Notes: a model not told the origin generated them from the letters alone. DNA of 33,222 nucleotides from UBA1195 sp045598025 (GCA_045598025.1 JAZLLH010000026.1:1-33222), one strand, 5' to 3'. Positions 23,252-32,068 are shown, counted from the stretch's first letter. Numbers and translations: made by a program.

Positions 23252-23412
23252 TTTGTTGAAAATAATTTATTGTATCTACAAAAGTTTCGCAAATTTCCAT
23301 AAAAATCGGACACGAATTCCATTCGGGTTCGAAAAATTTTGTTTTTTCCATCAAAAAGTAGCGCTGCTGCAAATTTTTCAATAAAAGAGGAGGGGCGGAG
23401 GAGAAAGTTTTG

Positions 23413-23420
23413 TACTTTTG
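23413..23420 (+). promoter_or_regulatory. Promoter (-7 box) of the VanX-like gene
   Basis: TACTTTTG followed by CAC, a perfect consensus match 66 bases upstream of the ATG at 23487. Confidence 0.6.
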
Positions 23421-23486
23421 CACTTCACGGACTGTGCAGGTCCGGGTTTACATATTTATTATATAACAATATTGGGTAAAAAAATA

Positions 23487-24242
23487 ATGATGCGCAGATT
23501 GATTCTTATAGCAGAAGTGTTCGCACTTTGTCTTTCTTTTTCCTGCAGACGGGCGCAGGAGCAGGCTCCGCAGCAATCCGCAGCAGTTTGTCCCGCTCCG
23601 CAAGCGGAACCCGCCGATACGGGAGCTTTTGTTCTGCTTACGGATGTGGTGCCGGATGTCCTGTTGGAAATCCGCTATTTCAGTACCTATAATTTTGTCG
23701 GTCGTCGCATAGACGGTTACGAACAGCCTATCGCCATCCTGACGCGCGAAGCAGCCGCTGCTTTGAAAAAAGCGAGCGATGAACTGCTGCCTCTCGGTTA
23801 CCGTCTGAAAATTTTCGATGCTTACCGTCCGCAATCCGCTGTCAATCATTTTGCCCGTTGGGCGAAGGCTACGGATGATACGTTGATGAAGGCCTGTTTT
23901 TATCCGCAACTAAACAAATCGGTGCTGTTTTCCCGGGGTTTTATTGCTCACAAATCCGGGCACTCCCGGGGAAGTACGGTTGACCTTACCCTATTTGATA
24001 TAAGCAGGGGAAGGGAAGTGGATATGGGGGGAAACTTTGATTATTTCGGAGCATTATCCCACCCGGATTATCAGGGTGTTACAGCAGAACAGCAGCGTAT
24101 GCGGAAACTGTTGCGCGATGTGATGTTGCGCAACGGATTCAAGCCCTATGATAAAGAGTGGTGGCATTTTACCCTGCGTAATGAGCCCTTTCCAGCCACC
24201 TATTTCGACTTTCCGGTACATGCGGCTTCGGTAGGGAGGTAA
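23487..24242 (+). CDS. D-Ala-D-Ala dipeptidase of the VanX/DdpX family (M15D), lipoprotein (251 aa)
   Basis: Start at 23487 gives MMRRLILIAEVFALCLSFSC, a lipoprotein-type signal with Cys20. The catalytic set of VanX is complete: Arg114 in DAYRP, zinc ligands His159 (KSGHSRG) and Asp166 (STVD), the base Glu224 and third ligand His227 in EWWHF. The enzyme hydrolyses D-Ala-D-Ala. In vancomycin resistance VanX acts in the cytoplasm and is encoded with VanH and VanA. Here the protein is exported and no van genes are nearby, so recovery of D-Ala or turnover of peptidoglycan fragments is more likely than resistance. The next gene, comEC, begins 130 bases later. Confidence 0.93.
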   Translation: MMRRLILIAEVFALCLSFSCRRAQEQAPQQSAAVCPAPQAEPADTGAFVLLTDVVPDVLLEIRYFSTYNFVGRRIDGYEQPIAILTREAAAALKKASDELLPLGYRLKIFDAYRPQSAVNHFARWAKATDDTLMKACFYPQLNKSVLFSRGFIAHKSGHSRGSTVDLTLFDISRGREVDMGGNFDYFGALSHPDYQGVTAEQQRMRKLLRDVMLRNGFKPYDKEWWHFTLRNEPFPATYFDFPVHAASVGR

Positions 24243-24372
24243 GTCGGTCATTCCCGCTTTTTATGGCAGTTCCGAGCGGTCGGGTGAAAAAAATCGGCCA
24301 CAGATGTTTTTTGTATTCGTTTTTTGCGGAAATTTGCAGCCGAAAAAATGAAAAAAATCGGAATTTGTCCTT

Positions 24373-26487
24373 ATGTACCGTCACTACCCTCTGTTTCGTC
24401 CGTTGGCAGCCTATGTCTTCGGCATTGTTTCAGCCTGTTGGCTTTTCCCGGGCGGCACTCCGCTCCGGGGATCCGTATTTCTTCCTTTGTCCGTTGCCTT
24501 TATGCTTCTGTGCACGGCTCATTTCTTTTACGGGTACCGCAGCCGTCTTGCTTTCGGCCTGTTGCTTTTTCCTCTGTTTGCAGGTTTCGGTGTAATGTCT
24601 GTGCTCTCGCTTCCGCACGTCGGATTCCATCCGGAAATGGAGGATGGGGTGCGGGATTATGCGGCCTTCGTGGATGCGCCTCCGGATTGGAGAGCCTCCA
24701 CTGTGCGCTTGCAGGTGAGAATCAGTCATTGCTGCCGTGATGGTCATTTTGTCCCTGTGAGGGAAAGGTGCCTGCTGAGTGTGGAACGGGATTCGGCATC
24801 CGAATGTCTGCAGTATGGGGACCGTCTGCTTTTCCGGGCGGACCTGAAGGAAGCGGCAGCTCCCCGGAACGAAGGAGAATTTGACTACAGACGCTATCTT
24901 TTCCGGAAAGGTATCCGCAGACAGTCGTATTTGCCTGCCGGGCATTGGAGCCGCCTGGAAGGCTGTGCAGGTTCTGCTTTGCTGCGTTGTACGTCCGTAT
25001 GGAGAAGCAAGTTGACGGCCATTTTGGAAGAAAGTCATCTGGATTCCGATGCGAAGGGTCTCGCAGCGACTATGCTTTTAGGCAACGATGTCATGCTGGA
25101 TCCGGAACTTTCCCAGGCCTATGCCAGGGGCGGAGTGAGTCACATTCTGTGTGTATCCGGCATGCATGTGGGCATATTATACCTGTTTTTGGACAGCATG
25201 CTGTTCTTTTTGAATGGGAAACAGTGGCAGCGTATGCTCAAACTGCTCCTGCTTCTGGCTTCCATATGGACGTACGCCTGCGTGGTGGCATTGTCTGCTT
25301 CTGTGGTCCGTTCTTCGGTCATGTTTTCATTTGTCTCTCTCGGAAAGATTTTCCGTCAGCAGGTCCGGACATACAATAGTCTGCTGACTTCCGCTCTGCT
25401 GATGTTGCTGTTGAATCCTCTGATGTTGTTTGAAATCGGTTTCCAGATGTCTTTCCTGGCTGTATGGGGAATCGTTTGGGTACAGCCTATGCTGGCAGAA
25501 TGCTGGCAGCCGAAAAACCGGGTGATGTCTTATTTCTGGAATGTGTGGAGTGTCTCCATTGCCGCGCAATTGTTTACATCGCCATTGTCTGTCGCCTGTT
25601 TCCATCAGTTTCCGACTTATTTCCTGCTGTCCAACCTGATTGTGGTGGCCATTGCGCCCTGCCTCATCGGTGCTGCCCTTTTTTTTCTGGTTTTTTCATC
25701 TTTCCCCGGATTGTCCGTGGCGGCAGTATTCCTGCTTGAATTTCTGGCGCGGGTGATGAACTGGGGAGTCGTGCAGTTGTCTGCTCTTCCCGGTTCGTGC
25801 ATACAGGGGCTCAGCCTGCTCCCTGTTCAGGTAGGGCTGCTGTATTTGTCGCTGCTGTTGCTGCTGCTGTCTGTCCAAGACCGGAATGCCGTCCGGCTCT
25901 GCTGGTTCATGGGCTGTTTTTCGGTTTTCCTGGCAAGCGGAGTGATCAGGCAGTGGCAGAATAGGCGTCTGTCGGAAATAGTGGTGTATGCGGTTTCCCA
26001 TCATTTTGCTGCCCAGGTGTTTCTGCAGGGGGGAGGTCCTCTGTTTGTGGATGATGCGGAAACCTGGAATCAGGGAGGTATGGATTATTCCGTAAAAGGT
26101 CTTCAATATCGGAGGCAAGCTCTTTCGCCTCTGTTGGTCTGTAGCGACACGTTCTCCCGATCGTGGGTCCGGACCGGTGATTATCTGCTGTTTCAAAACC
26201 AGTCATTTTTCTTTGTGAAAAAACGTCTTTGGGCAGATACTTCCTGTCTTTTTTCTCCGGATTATCTGGTTCTCGGGGATAGTACGCCGTCCTCGCTACA
26301 GTCTGTTTTGCAATGCATCCGACCGAAAAAAGTGTGTGTGATGTCCGGTTGTTCCCGTTACAGAACGGAAAGGTGGAAGCAGGAGTGTCTCAGAGCCTCT
26401 TTGCCGGTCTGTTTTTTGGATGAAGAAGGAATGATCAAAATACCTATTGATTATCAATATGATGATAATATTAGGAAAAAAATTTGA
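24373..26487 (+). CDS. comEC: ComEC/Rec2 family DNA-uptake channel with degenerate C-terminal domain (704 aa)
   Basis: Integral inner-membrane protein with many hydrophobic segments. An N-terminal DUF4131/OB-like region (about 20-190) contains the GDRLLFRADL strand and NEGEFDYRRYLFRKGI. It is followed by the competence domain (about 230-500) with LLGNDVMLDPELSQAYARGGVSHILCVSGMHVG (SGMHVG at 262-267). ComEC carries one DNA strand across the inner membrane in natural transformation. The last 170 residues line up with a metallo-beta-lactamase domain, but the metal-binding HHGS position reads GDST (635-638), so the nuclease is dead. No other competence gene is in the window. It might be cotranscribed with the VanX-like gene. 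Confidence 0.92.
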   Translation: MYRHYPLFRPLAAYVFGIVSACWLFPGGTPLRGSVFLPLSVAFMLLCTAHFFYGYRSRLAFGLLLFPLFAGFGVMSVLSLPHVGFHPEMEDGVRDYAAFVDAPPDWRASTVRLQVRISHCCRDGHFVPVRERCLLSVERDSASECLQYGDRLLFRADLKEAAAPRNEGEFDYRRYLFRKGIRRQSYLPAGHWSRLEGCAGSALLRCTSVWRSKLTAILEESHLDSDAKGLAATMLLGNDVMLDPELSQAYARGGVSHILCVSGMHVGILYLFLDSMLFFLNGKQWQRMLKLLLLLASIWTYACVVALSASVVRSSVMFSFVSLGKIFRQQVRTYNSLLTSALLMLLLNPLMLFEIGFQMSFLAVWGIVWVQPMLAECWQPKNRVMSYFWNVWSVSIAAQLFTSPLSVACFHQFPTYFLLSNLIVVAIAPCLIGAALFFLVFSSFPGLSVAAVFLLEFLARVMNWGVVQLSALPGSCIQGLSLLPVQVGLLYLSLLLLLLSVQDRNAVRLCWFMGCFSVFLASGVIRQWQNRRLSEIVVYAVSHHFAAQVFLQGGGPLFVDDAETWNQGGMDYSVKGLQYRRQALSPLLVCSDTFSRSWVRTGDYLLFQNQSFFFVKKRLWADTSCLFSPDYLVLGDSTPSSLQSVLQCIRPKKVCVMSGCSRYRTERWKQECLRASLPVCFLDEEGMIKIPIDYQYDDNIRKKI

Positions 26488-26530
26488 CAAAAAAAATGTT
26501 TCAGACAGTCCGTTGTATTTATTTTTTGAT

Positions 26531-26538
26531 TACCTTTG
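26531..26538 (+). promoter_or_regulatory. Promoter (-7 box) of butyrate kinase
   Basis: TACCTTTG, a perfect TAnnTTTG match, 45 bases upstream of the ATG at 26583. A TTG at 26513-26515 may serve as a -33 element, with slightly short spacing. Confidence 0.6.
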
Positions 26539-26582
26539 TATCCTGAAAATTAATACTGCGAAAACAAAACACAAGCAAAATA

Positions 26583-27671
26583 ATGAAACAAGGTAAAATT
26601 TTAGCCATCAATCCGGGTGCTACTTCCACCAAGGTCTCCATTTATGAAGGTGAAAATGAAGTGTTCACCGAGAACATCAAACATCCGTTGGAAGAAATTC
26701 AGAAATATGCGGAGGTGGCCGATCAGTTTGACTATCGCAAACAGACAATTTTGGACATGCTCGGTCGTCACGGTGTCGGCAGCAGCGACATTGCTATTGT
26801 AATCGGTCGTGGCGGACTGACCCGTCCGTGCGAATCCGGAACCTATCGTGTCAATGAACTGATGAAGCAGGAGTGTCACGAAGGCGTGCAAGGCAAGCAT
26901 GCCTGCAACCTGGGCGCTTTGATTGCGGACAGCATTTCCAAGGATTTCGGTCTGAAGGAATCCTATATCGCAGATCCCGGAATTGTGGACGAACGTCCCG
27001 ATTTTACCAAAGTGACGGGTCATCCGGTCTTTGATCTTGATCCGAAGCGGGAAGGTGTCATCTGGCATTGCCTGAATCAGAAAATGACGGCTAAATTGTA
27101 TGCCCGCGAACTGGGCAAGAAATATGAGGATCTCAACCTGATTATCGCTCACCTCGGAGGTGGGGTTTCTGTTGGTATCCATAATCACGGACGTGTGGTG
27201 GAAGTCAACCGTGCCCTTTGCGGTCTCGGACCTTTCTCGCCTACCCGTGCCGGTTCCATTAACGCCAGCAAACTGGTGGATGTGTGCTTCAGTGGCGAAT
27301 ACACCAAGGAGAAAGTAAAGAAGATGATCACAGCCGAAGGTGGTTTTGTGGCTTATTCCGGAACCAATGACTCTCTGTATGTTGAAAATCTCGCCCTGTC
27401 CGGTGATCCGAAAGGAAAAATGCTGGTGGACGCCTTCTGTTACCAGGTAGCTTTGGAAATAAGCCGTTTGGCCGCTGTTGTCAAAGGTAAGGTGGATGCC
27501 ATCCTGCTGACCGGCGGTATCGCTTACAGCAAACCTTGGATGAAGCAGATTACCGAACAGGTGGATTGGATTGCCCCTGTCAAGGTTTACAAAGGTGAAA
27601 ACGAAATGCTTGCCTTAGCCATGTGTGCCAACGAAATTCTCAACGGTGCGCAACCTAAGGAGTACAAATAA
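26583..27671 (+). CDS. buk: Butyrate kinase (362 aa)
   Basis: ASKHA-fold kinase that interconverts butyryl phosphate and ADP with butyrate and ATP, the last step of butyrate formation or a route for branched-chain acids. The N-terminal phosphate loop is AINPGATSTKVSIYEGE, and the family motifs GRGGLTRPCESGTY, DPGIVDERPDFTKVTGHPVFDLDPKREG, IAHLGGGVSVGIHNHGRVVEVNRALCGLGPFSPTRAG and LTGGIAYS are all present. Length is normal. It is monocistronic, between its own promoter and a strong terminator. Phosphate butyryltransferase (ptb), its usual partner, is not in this window. Confidence 0.96.
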   Translation: MKQGKILAINPGATSTKVSIYEGENEVFTENIKHPLEEIQKYAEVADQFDYRKQTILDMLGRHGVGSSDIAIVIGRGGLTRPCESGTYRVNELMKQECHEGVQGKHACNLGALIADSISKDFGLKESYIADPGIVDERPDFTKVTGHPVFDLDPKREGVIWHCLNQKMTAKLYARELGKKYEDLNLIIAHLGGGVSVGIHNHGRVVEVNRALCGLGPFSPTRAGSINASKLVDVCFSGEYTKEKVKKMITAEGGFVAYSGTNDSLYVENLALSGDPKGKMLVDAFCYQVALEISRLAAVVKGKVDAILLTGGIAYSKPWMKQITEQVDWIAPVKVYKGENEMLALAMCANEILNGAQPKEYK

Positions 27672-27690
27672 GCCATTTCATTCATACGTA

Positions 27691-27725
27691 GAAAAGGGGG
27701 CGTCTCTGAGAGACGCCCCCTTTTC
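27691..27725 (+). terminator. Strong bidirectional terminator after butyrate kinase
   Basis: GAAAAGGGGGCGTCTC pairs perfectly with GAGACGCCCCCTTTTC around a TGA loop, 19 bases past the buk stop codon. The A/T ends let it act on both converging genes. Confidence 0.92.
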
Positions 27726-27754
27726 TGTGTGGGGAGAGGACTTCCCCTGACTTT

Positions 27755-27775
27755 TTTCCGGACGCAGTCCGGAAA
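27755..27775. repeat. 9-bp hairpin in the buk-yitT convergent gap
   Basis: TTTCCGGAC and GTCCGGAAA pair around GCA. There is no following T-run on either strand, so it is not a canonical terminator. A smaller hairpin (GGGGA/TCCCC, 27731-27747) lies between it and the buk terminator. Confidence 0.6.
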
Positions 27776-27785
27776 CTTTGTCGTT

Positions 27786-28751
27786 TTATTCCGTAGGAAG
27801 GGACTTGAATCCCAATCCCATGATTTCGCTGCTTTCCACCACGTTGATGAACGCGTTAGGGTCCATATAGCGCAGATTGCTTTTCAGTTTGACCAGTTCG
27901 GAACGGTTCAGGGTGACATAAATCATCTTGCGTTCGGCTCCCTGATACAGGCCGGTGCCTTTGAAACAGGTGCCTCCACGTTCGAGATCGTGAATGATGA
28001 AATCGCTTACTTCCTGAATGTGGTCGGTGATGATGAATGCGGTTTTATAGCTCTTGACACCATCAATGACAAGGTCAATGAATTTGCTTTCCACCACAAT
28101 CAGCAGTATGGAATAAATCGGAAGACGGATCTGCTTGAAGGCAACGAAGGTGGTTAAAGTGATGCAGGAATCTACAATCAGGGTGAGGGTTCCGAGCGAA
28201 ATCTTGGTATATTTGTGCAGTGTCATGGATATGATATCACTTCCTCCGGATGTGGCTCCGGATTTGAAAATCATTCCGATGGCAATTCCGTATATAGCAC
28301 CGGCCACCAAGGTGTTGAGGAAGTAATCCGGAATGAAGTAGTGGTTGCTTTCCGGTATGCGGACCAAGGTGTGCAGAAAGGATGCATCACAATCGGAAAC
28401 GTCTGTCAGTATGCCATCGTGTATGATGGGGTTGTATCCCCACAAGGATTCCAGCAGCCAGGTCGCTCCAAAAATCAGAAAAGTGCTGACGATGGTTTTT
28501 GCTCCGAATTTAGGTCCCAATATCCAGGTACCTATAAGCAATAGGGGAATATCCATGCAGATGGCGTAAAAGCTGATGCGCCACGGCCATACGGTATTCA
28601 GTACGTTGGCCAGACCGTAGGTTCCTCCAGGAGCCATCAGGTATGGATTGACAAACAGTACGTCGCCTACGGCAAAAAGAACGCTGCCCAACAATACGTA
28701 AAAATAGGCCAGCATCTGGGTTTTGATTTTTTCTTTTTTTAGCAGTTTCAC
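27786..28751 (-). CDS. YitT family membrane protein with DUF2179 domain (321 aa)
   Basis: Five to six hydrophobic segments (YitT_membrane, about residues 15-200) include the glycine-rich conserved NPYLMAPGGTYGLANVLN and GAIYGIAIGMIFKSGATSGGSDIISM motifs. A cytoplasmic DUF2179 domain follows from about 220 (KSYKTAFIITDHIQEVSDFIIHDLERGGTCFKGTGLY, ERKMIYVTLNRSELVKLKSNLR). This is the standard architecture of a widespread family whose transport substrate is not established. It has its own -7 box at 28813-28820, divergent from the Nfn operon. Confidence 0.93.
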   Translation of the reverse strand: MKLLKKEKIKTQMLAYFYVLLGSVLFAVGDVLFVNPYLMAPGGTYGLANVLNTVWPWRISFYAICMDIPLLLIGTWILGPKFGAKTIVSTFLIFGATWLLESLWGYNPIIHDGILTDVSDCDASFLHTLVRIPESNHYFIPDYFLNTLVAGAIYGIAIGMIFKSGATSGGSDIISMTLHKYTKISLGTLTLIVDSCITLTTFVAFKQIRLPIYSILLIVVESKFIDLVIDGVKSYKTAFIITDHIQEVSDFIIHDLERGGTCFKGTGLYQGAERKMIYVTLNRSELVKLKSNLRYMDPNAFINVVESSEIMGLGFKSLPTE

Positions 28752-28812
28752 TTTGTTAAAATATTGATTTATAATTGTTTTTTGTTTAAATAAATGGGAA
28801 TGGAATTTTTTG

Positions 28813-28820
28813 CAAAAGTA
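28813..28820 (-). promoter_or_regulatory. Promoter (-7 box) of the YitT gene
   Basis: Minus strand TACTTTTG followed by CAA, a perfect consensus match 62 bases upstream of the ATG at 28751. Confidence 0.6.
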
Positions 28821-28865
28821 CTAAAAAAATGCGTTGCAGATAGTAAAACATATTGAAAAAATGCG

Positions 28866-28873
28866 TACCTTTG
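28866..28873 (+). promoter_or_regulatory. Promoter (-7 box) of the Nfn-FtsE-glycosyltransferase operon
   Basis: TACCTTTG followed by CAG, a perfect consensus match 50 bases upstream of the ATG at 28923 and 46 bases from the divergent YitT promoter. Confidence 0.6.
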
Positions 28874-28922
28874 CAGCCATTGGAAAAATGGCATTTTTAC
28901 GTAGGATAAACAACCATACTGT

Positions 28923-31199
28923 ATGTATAAAATAGTTGAAAAAAGACGTCTGGCAGATGATACTTTTCTGATGGTAGTGAAGGCACCCCGTATTGCGTCG
29001 TCTGCACTTCCGGGTCAGTTTCTCATAGTGAAGATGCACGAAAAAGCAGAACGGATTCCATTGACTATCTGTGACTATGATAGTTGCAGAGGAGTTGTTA
29101 CTTTGGTGTTTAAAGTGGTCGGACGTTCCACTCGCATCATGTCGGAAATGGAGACGGGTGATGTTTTTCTGGATGTGGTCGGTCCGCTTGGGAAACCTTC
29201 AGAATGGGTGTCGCTTCCGGATGAGGAACTTCGCAGACGCCGTTTCGTATTTGTCGGAGGCGGTGTGGGTGTGGCTCCGGTTTATCCTCAGGTGAAATAT
29301 CTGCATGCCCATGGCGTGGAGGCGGATGTGATCATTGGAGCCAAGACGCGTTCTCTTCTGATTCTGGAAAATGAGTTGCGTTCGATTTGTCGTTTGATAG
29401 TGACTACGGACGATCATACGTCCGAACGTGGCGGTTTTGTCACAGACGTGCTCAGGGAAGAAATTGAAAGTGGCCGTCAGTATGACGAAGTCGTAGCCAT
29501 CGGTCCGATGGTGATGATGAAGTATGTTGCCCGTCTGTCAGGAGAATATGGCCTTCCGTGTACGGTAAGCCTGAATTCGATGATGGTGGACGGCACCGGA
29601 ATGTGTGGAGCCTGCCGGGTGAAAGTGGACGGGAAAACCCGCTTTACCTGTGTGGACGGTCCCGAATTTGACGGGCACAAGGTGGATTTTGACCTTGCCA
29701 TGAAACGCCAGGCCATGTATGACTCTGTCGAGGGTCGCAAACAATTGGAAAAGGAAGAAGCCGAAGAGGGTCATCAATGTTTTGTGGGCGGTGTTACATC
29801 CGAAAGCGCGGAAAATAAATCGAGAATTCCCGTAAGGGAACAGCCCGCCGGAATCCGCCGGCATAATTTCAAGGAAGTCTGTTTGGGATACAATGAGGAA
29901 GAAGCCGTGCTGGAAGCCAGGCGTTGCCTGCATTGTAAAAATCCCCAATGCGTAAAGGCCTGTCCGGTCAATATCGCCATTCCGGATTTCGTTTCCAAGA
30001 TTGCGGAAGGTGATTTGGAGGCTGCAGCCCGGATTATTCACAGGGATTCTGCGCTTCCGGCCGTTTGCGGAAGGGTCTGTCCTCAAGAATCCCAGTGCGA
30101 GGGTAGCTGCGTGTTGCTGAAAAAACAGCAGCCCATCGCCATTGGCAAGCTGGAACGCTTTGTGGGAGACTGGTCCCGCAAAAACAAATTGACATTAGAG
30201 CAACCTGCGGTCAAGCGTCCGTATCGGGTAGCCGTAATCGGAAGCGGTCCCGCCGGTCTGACCTGTGCCAAAGAGTTGCTGGTGAAAGGATATCAGGTAA
30301 CCGTATTTGAAGCGCTTCACGCCTTGGGCGGAGTGCTGGCTTACGGAATACCATCTTTCCGTCTGCCCAAGGATATTGTGGCGGACGAAGTGGAAAATGT
30401 GCGTCGTATGGGAGCTGTATTCGAACGCAATGTCGTCGTCGGAAGAACGGTGTCCATTGACGAATTGATTGAAAAAGAGGGATTTGATTCTGTTTTTGTG
30501 GGGACCGGTGCCGGTTTGCCGAATTTTATGGGCATCCCTGGTGAAAATCTTTGCGGAGTGGTATCTGCCAACGAATTTTTGACAAGAAACAATCTTTTGT
30601 TTTCCTATAAAGACGGTTATGATACTCCCAATTTCGTAGGCAAGAAGGTGGTTGTGGTCGGTGGCGGCAATGTCGCCATGGATGCGGCCCGTACCGCTTT
30701 GCGTTTGGGTGCCGAAGTGACGGTGGTGTACCGTCGTTCGGAGTCAGAATTACCGGCCCGCGTGGAGGAAGTGCATCACGCCAAGGAGGAGGGAGTGAAT
30801 TTCTGTCTGCTTTGCAACCCCGTGGAAGTGTTGGGTGATGAGCGGGACTGGGTCCGTGCCGTCCGTTGCGTCCGTATGGAATTGGGCGAACCCGATGCAT
30901 CCGGCCGTCGCCGTCCGGTGGCATTGGAAGGTTCGGAATTTGATTTGGAAGCCGACATGCTCATAGTATCCATAGGCACTTCTCCCAATCCGCTGATTCG
31001 TACAACCACTCCAGGACTGGCTGTCAATCGCTGGGAATGCATTGAAGCCGCCGACGAAACCGGACAGACCTCCCGGGAGGGCGTCTTTGCGGGAGGCGAT
31101 GCCGTCAGTGGAGCGGCTACCGTGATACTGGCCATGGGAGCAGGGAAAAGGTCAGCCCAAGCCATAGACGACTATCTTTGCAGGAAATATCATATTTAA
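28923..31199 (+). CDS. Fused Nfn-type NADH-dependent ferredoxin:NADP+ oxidoreductase / glutamate synthase small-subunit-like protein (758 aa)
   Basis: Single-chain fusion of the two Nfn subunits. Residues 1-280 are the small, DHODB-like subunit: an FAD domain (IPLTICDY), the NAD site GGGVGVAPVYPQ (112-123) and a 2Fe-2S site in VDGTGMCGACRV with Cys228, Cys231 and Cys243. After a linker (280-310) the GltD-like subunit follows, with eight cysteines for two 4Fe-4S clusters (335, 338, 343, 347, 382, 386, 392, 396), FAD site GSGPAGLTCAKE (440-451) and NADPH site VVVGGGNVAMDAARTA. Nfn couples NADH and reduced ferredoxin oxidation to NADP+ reduction by electron bifurcation. The cofactor set fits that, but ferredoxin use is inferred. 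An alternative annotation is a fused DHOD-B/NADPH glutamate synthase. First gene of a three-gene operon. Confidence 0.92.
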   Translation: MYKIVEKRRLADDTFLMVVKAPRIASSALPGQFLIVKMHEKAERIPLTICDYDSCRGVVTLVFKVVGRSTRIMSEMETGDVFLDVVGPLGKPSEWVSLPDEELRRRRFVFVGGGVGVAPVYPQVKYLHAHGVEADVIIGAKTRSLLILENELRSICRLIVTTDDHTSERGGFVTDVLREEIESGRQYDEVVAIGPMVMMKYVARLSGEYGLPCTVSLNSMMVDGTGMCGACRVKVDGKTRFTCVDGPEFDGHKVDFDLAMKRQAMYDSVEGRKQLEKEEAEEGHQCFVGGVTSESAENKSRIPVREQPAGIRRHNFKEVCLGYNEEEAVLEARRCLHCKNPQCVKACPVNIAIPDFVSKIAEGDLEAAARIIHRDSALPAVCGRVCPQESQCEGSCVLLKKQQPIAIGKLERFVGDWSRKNKLTLEQPAVKRPYRVAVIGSGPAGLTCAKELLVKGYQVTVFEALHALGGVLAYGIPSFRLPKDIVADEVENVRRMGAVFERNVVVGRTVSIDELIEKEGFDSVFVGTGAGLPNFMGIPGENLCGVVSANEFLTRNNLLFSYKDGYDTPNFVGKKVVVVGGGNVAMDAARTALRLGAEVTVVYRRSESELPARVEEVHHAKEEGVNFCLLCNPVEVLGDERDWVRAVRCVRMELGEPDASGRRRPVALEGSEFDLEADMLIVSIGTSPNPLIRTTTPGLAVNRWECIEAADETGQTSREGVFAGGDAVSGAATVILAMGAGKRSAQAIDDYLCRKYHI

Positions 31200-31217
31200 A
31201 TGTAGCAAATCTGGATC

Positions 31218-32066
31218 ATGAATATAGACATTGAACCCATCATTGAAAATCTGAACGGAAACAACGAGTCCAAGGAAGAACATCCTGCGGATGCATTGGA
31301 GACCCTTGCTGAGTCTGTCGCTCATCCGGCATCCGTTCCGGAAACACCGGAAGCTGTAGCCGAAGCACAGCGTATATCCGAGGAAAAGAAAGCGGAAGCG
31401 GATACGGGATCCCCCATTATTTCGCTGAAGAACGTAGATATTTGCCAGAAAGGCATACTGATTCTGTCGGATGTCAACCTGACTGTAAAGAAGGGCGAAC
31501 TGGTATACATTGTCGGTAAAACCGGTTCAGGAAAGAGCAATCTGTTGAAATTGCTGTACGGAGAAGTTCCTCCCGCCAAAGGTGAAGCTACGGTTGCCGG
31601 TTTCGATATGGTCGGCATCAATACGAAAAAAAATCAGTCTTTGCGCCGCAAATTGGGCATAGTCTTTCAGGACTTCCAGTTGCTGCACGACCGGAGTGTG
31701 TACGAAAACCTCAAATTCATTACCAAGGTTACCGGATGGAAAGACAAGGACAAACGCGACGATCGCATCATGGAAGTACTGGACAGAGTCGGATTGAAAA
31801 CGAAGGGACACAAAATGCCCCATCAGCTTTCCGGAGGCGAACAGCAGCGTGTCTGCATTGCCCGGGCATTGGTCAATTATCCCGAACTCATTCTGGCAGA
31901 TGAACCTACCGGAAATCTGGATCCGGAAACGTCCTATGATATTTTCCAGTTGTTTAAGGAAATCAGCGAGCAGGGAACACCTGTGTTGATAGCAACACAT
32001 GATTATTTGATTGTCGATAAGATTCCGGCCCGTGTATTATTTATTGAAAAAGGAAAAGTGATTTGA
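31218..32066 (+). CDS. ftsE: FtsE-like ABC transporter ATP-binding protein with acidic N-terminal extension (282 aa)
   Basis: Single ABC ATPase. Walker A GKTGSGKS is at 100-107, Q-loop VFQDFQLL at about 149-156, signature LSGGEQQR at 204-211, Walker B LILADEP at 224-230 and switch His261. The set LLYGEVPPAKGE, GIVFQDFQLLHDRSVYENL and ADEPTGNLDP is FtsE-like; FtsE with FtsX controls cell-wall hydrolases at the divisome. FtsE is normally about 225 residues. Here some 65 residues rich in Glu, Ala and Pro precede the domain, with no alternative ATG. No ftsX follows, so the membrane partner must be elsewhere. The gene lies 18 bases after the Nfn gene and ends two bases before the glycosyltransferase start. 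Confidence 0.82.
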   Translation: MNIDIEPIIENLNGNNESKEEHPADALETLAESVAHPASVPETPEAVAEAQRISEEKKAEADTGSPIISLKNVDICQKGILILSDVNLTVKKGELVYIVGKTGSGKSNLLKLLYGEVPPAKGEATVAGFDMVGINTKKNQSLRRKLGIVFQDFQLLHDRSVYENLKFITKVTGWKDKDKRDDRIMEVLDRVGLKTKGHKMPHQLSGGEQQRVCIARALVNYPELILADEPTGNLDPETSYDIFQLFKEISEQGTPVLIATHDYLIVDKIPARVLFIEKGKVI

Positions 32067-32068
32067 TA

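Noticed and set aside
23279..23286. Possible -7 box (AACTTTTG on the minus strand) for the M13 peptidase operon
   Set aside because: It lacks the TA at the first two positions, so it is too weak to list as a promoter.
23487..24242. Reading the VanX-like gene as a vancomycin-resistance determinant
   Set aside because: There are no vanH, vanA or regulatory genes nearby and the product carries an export signal.
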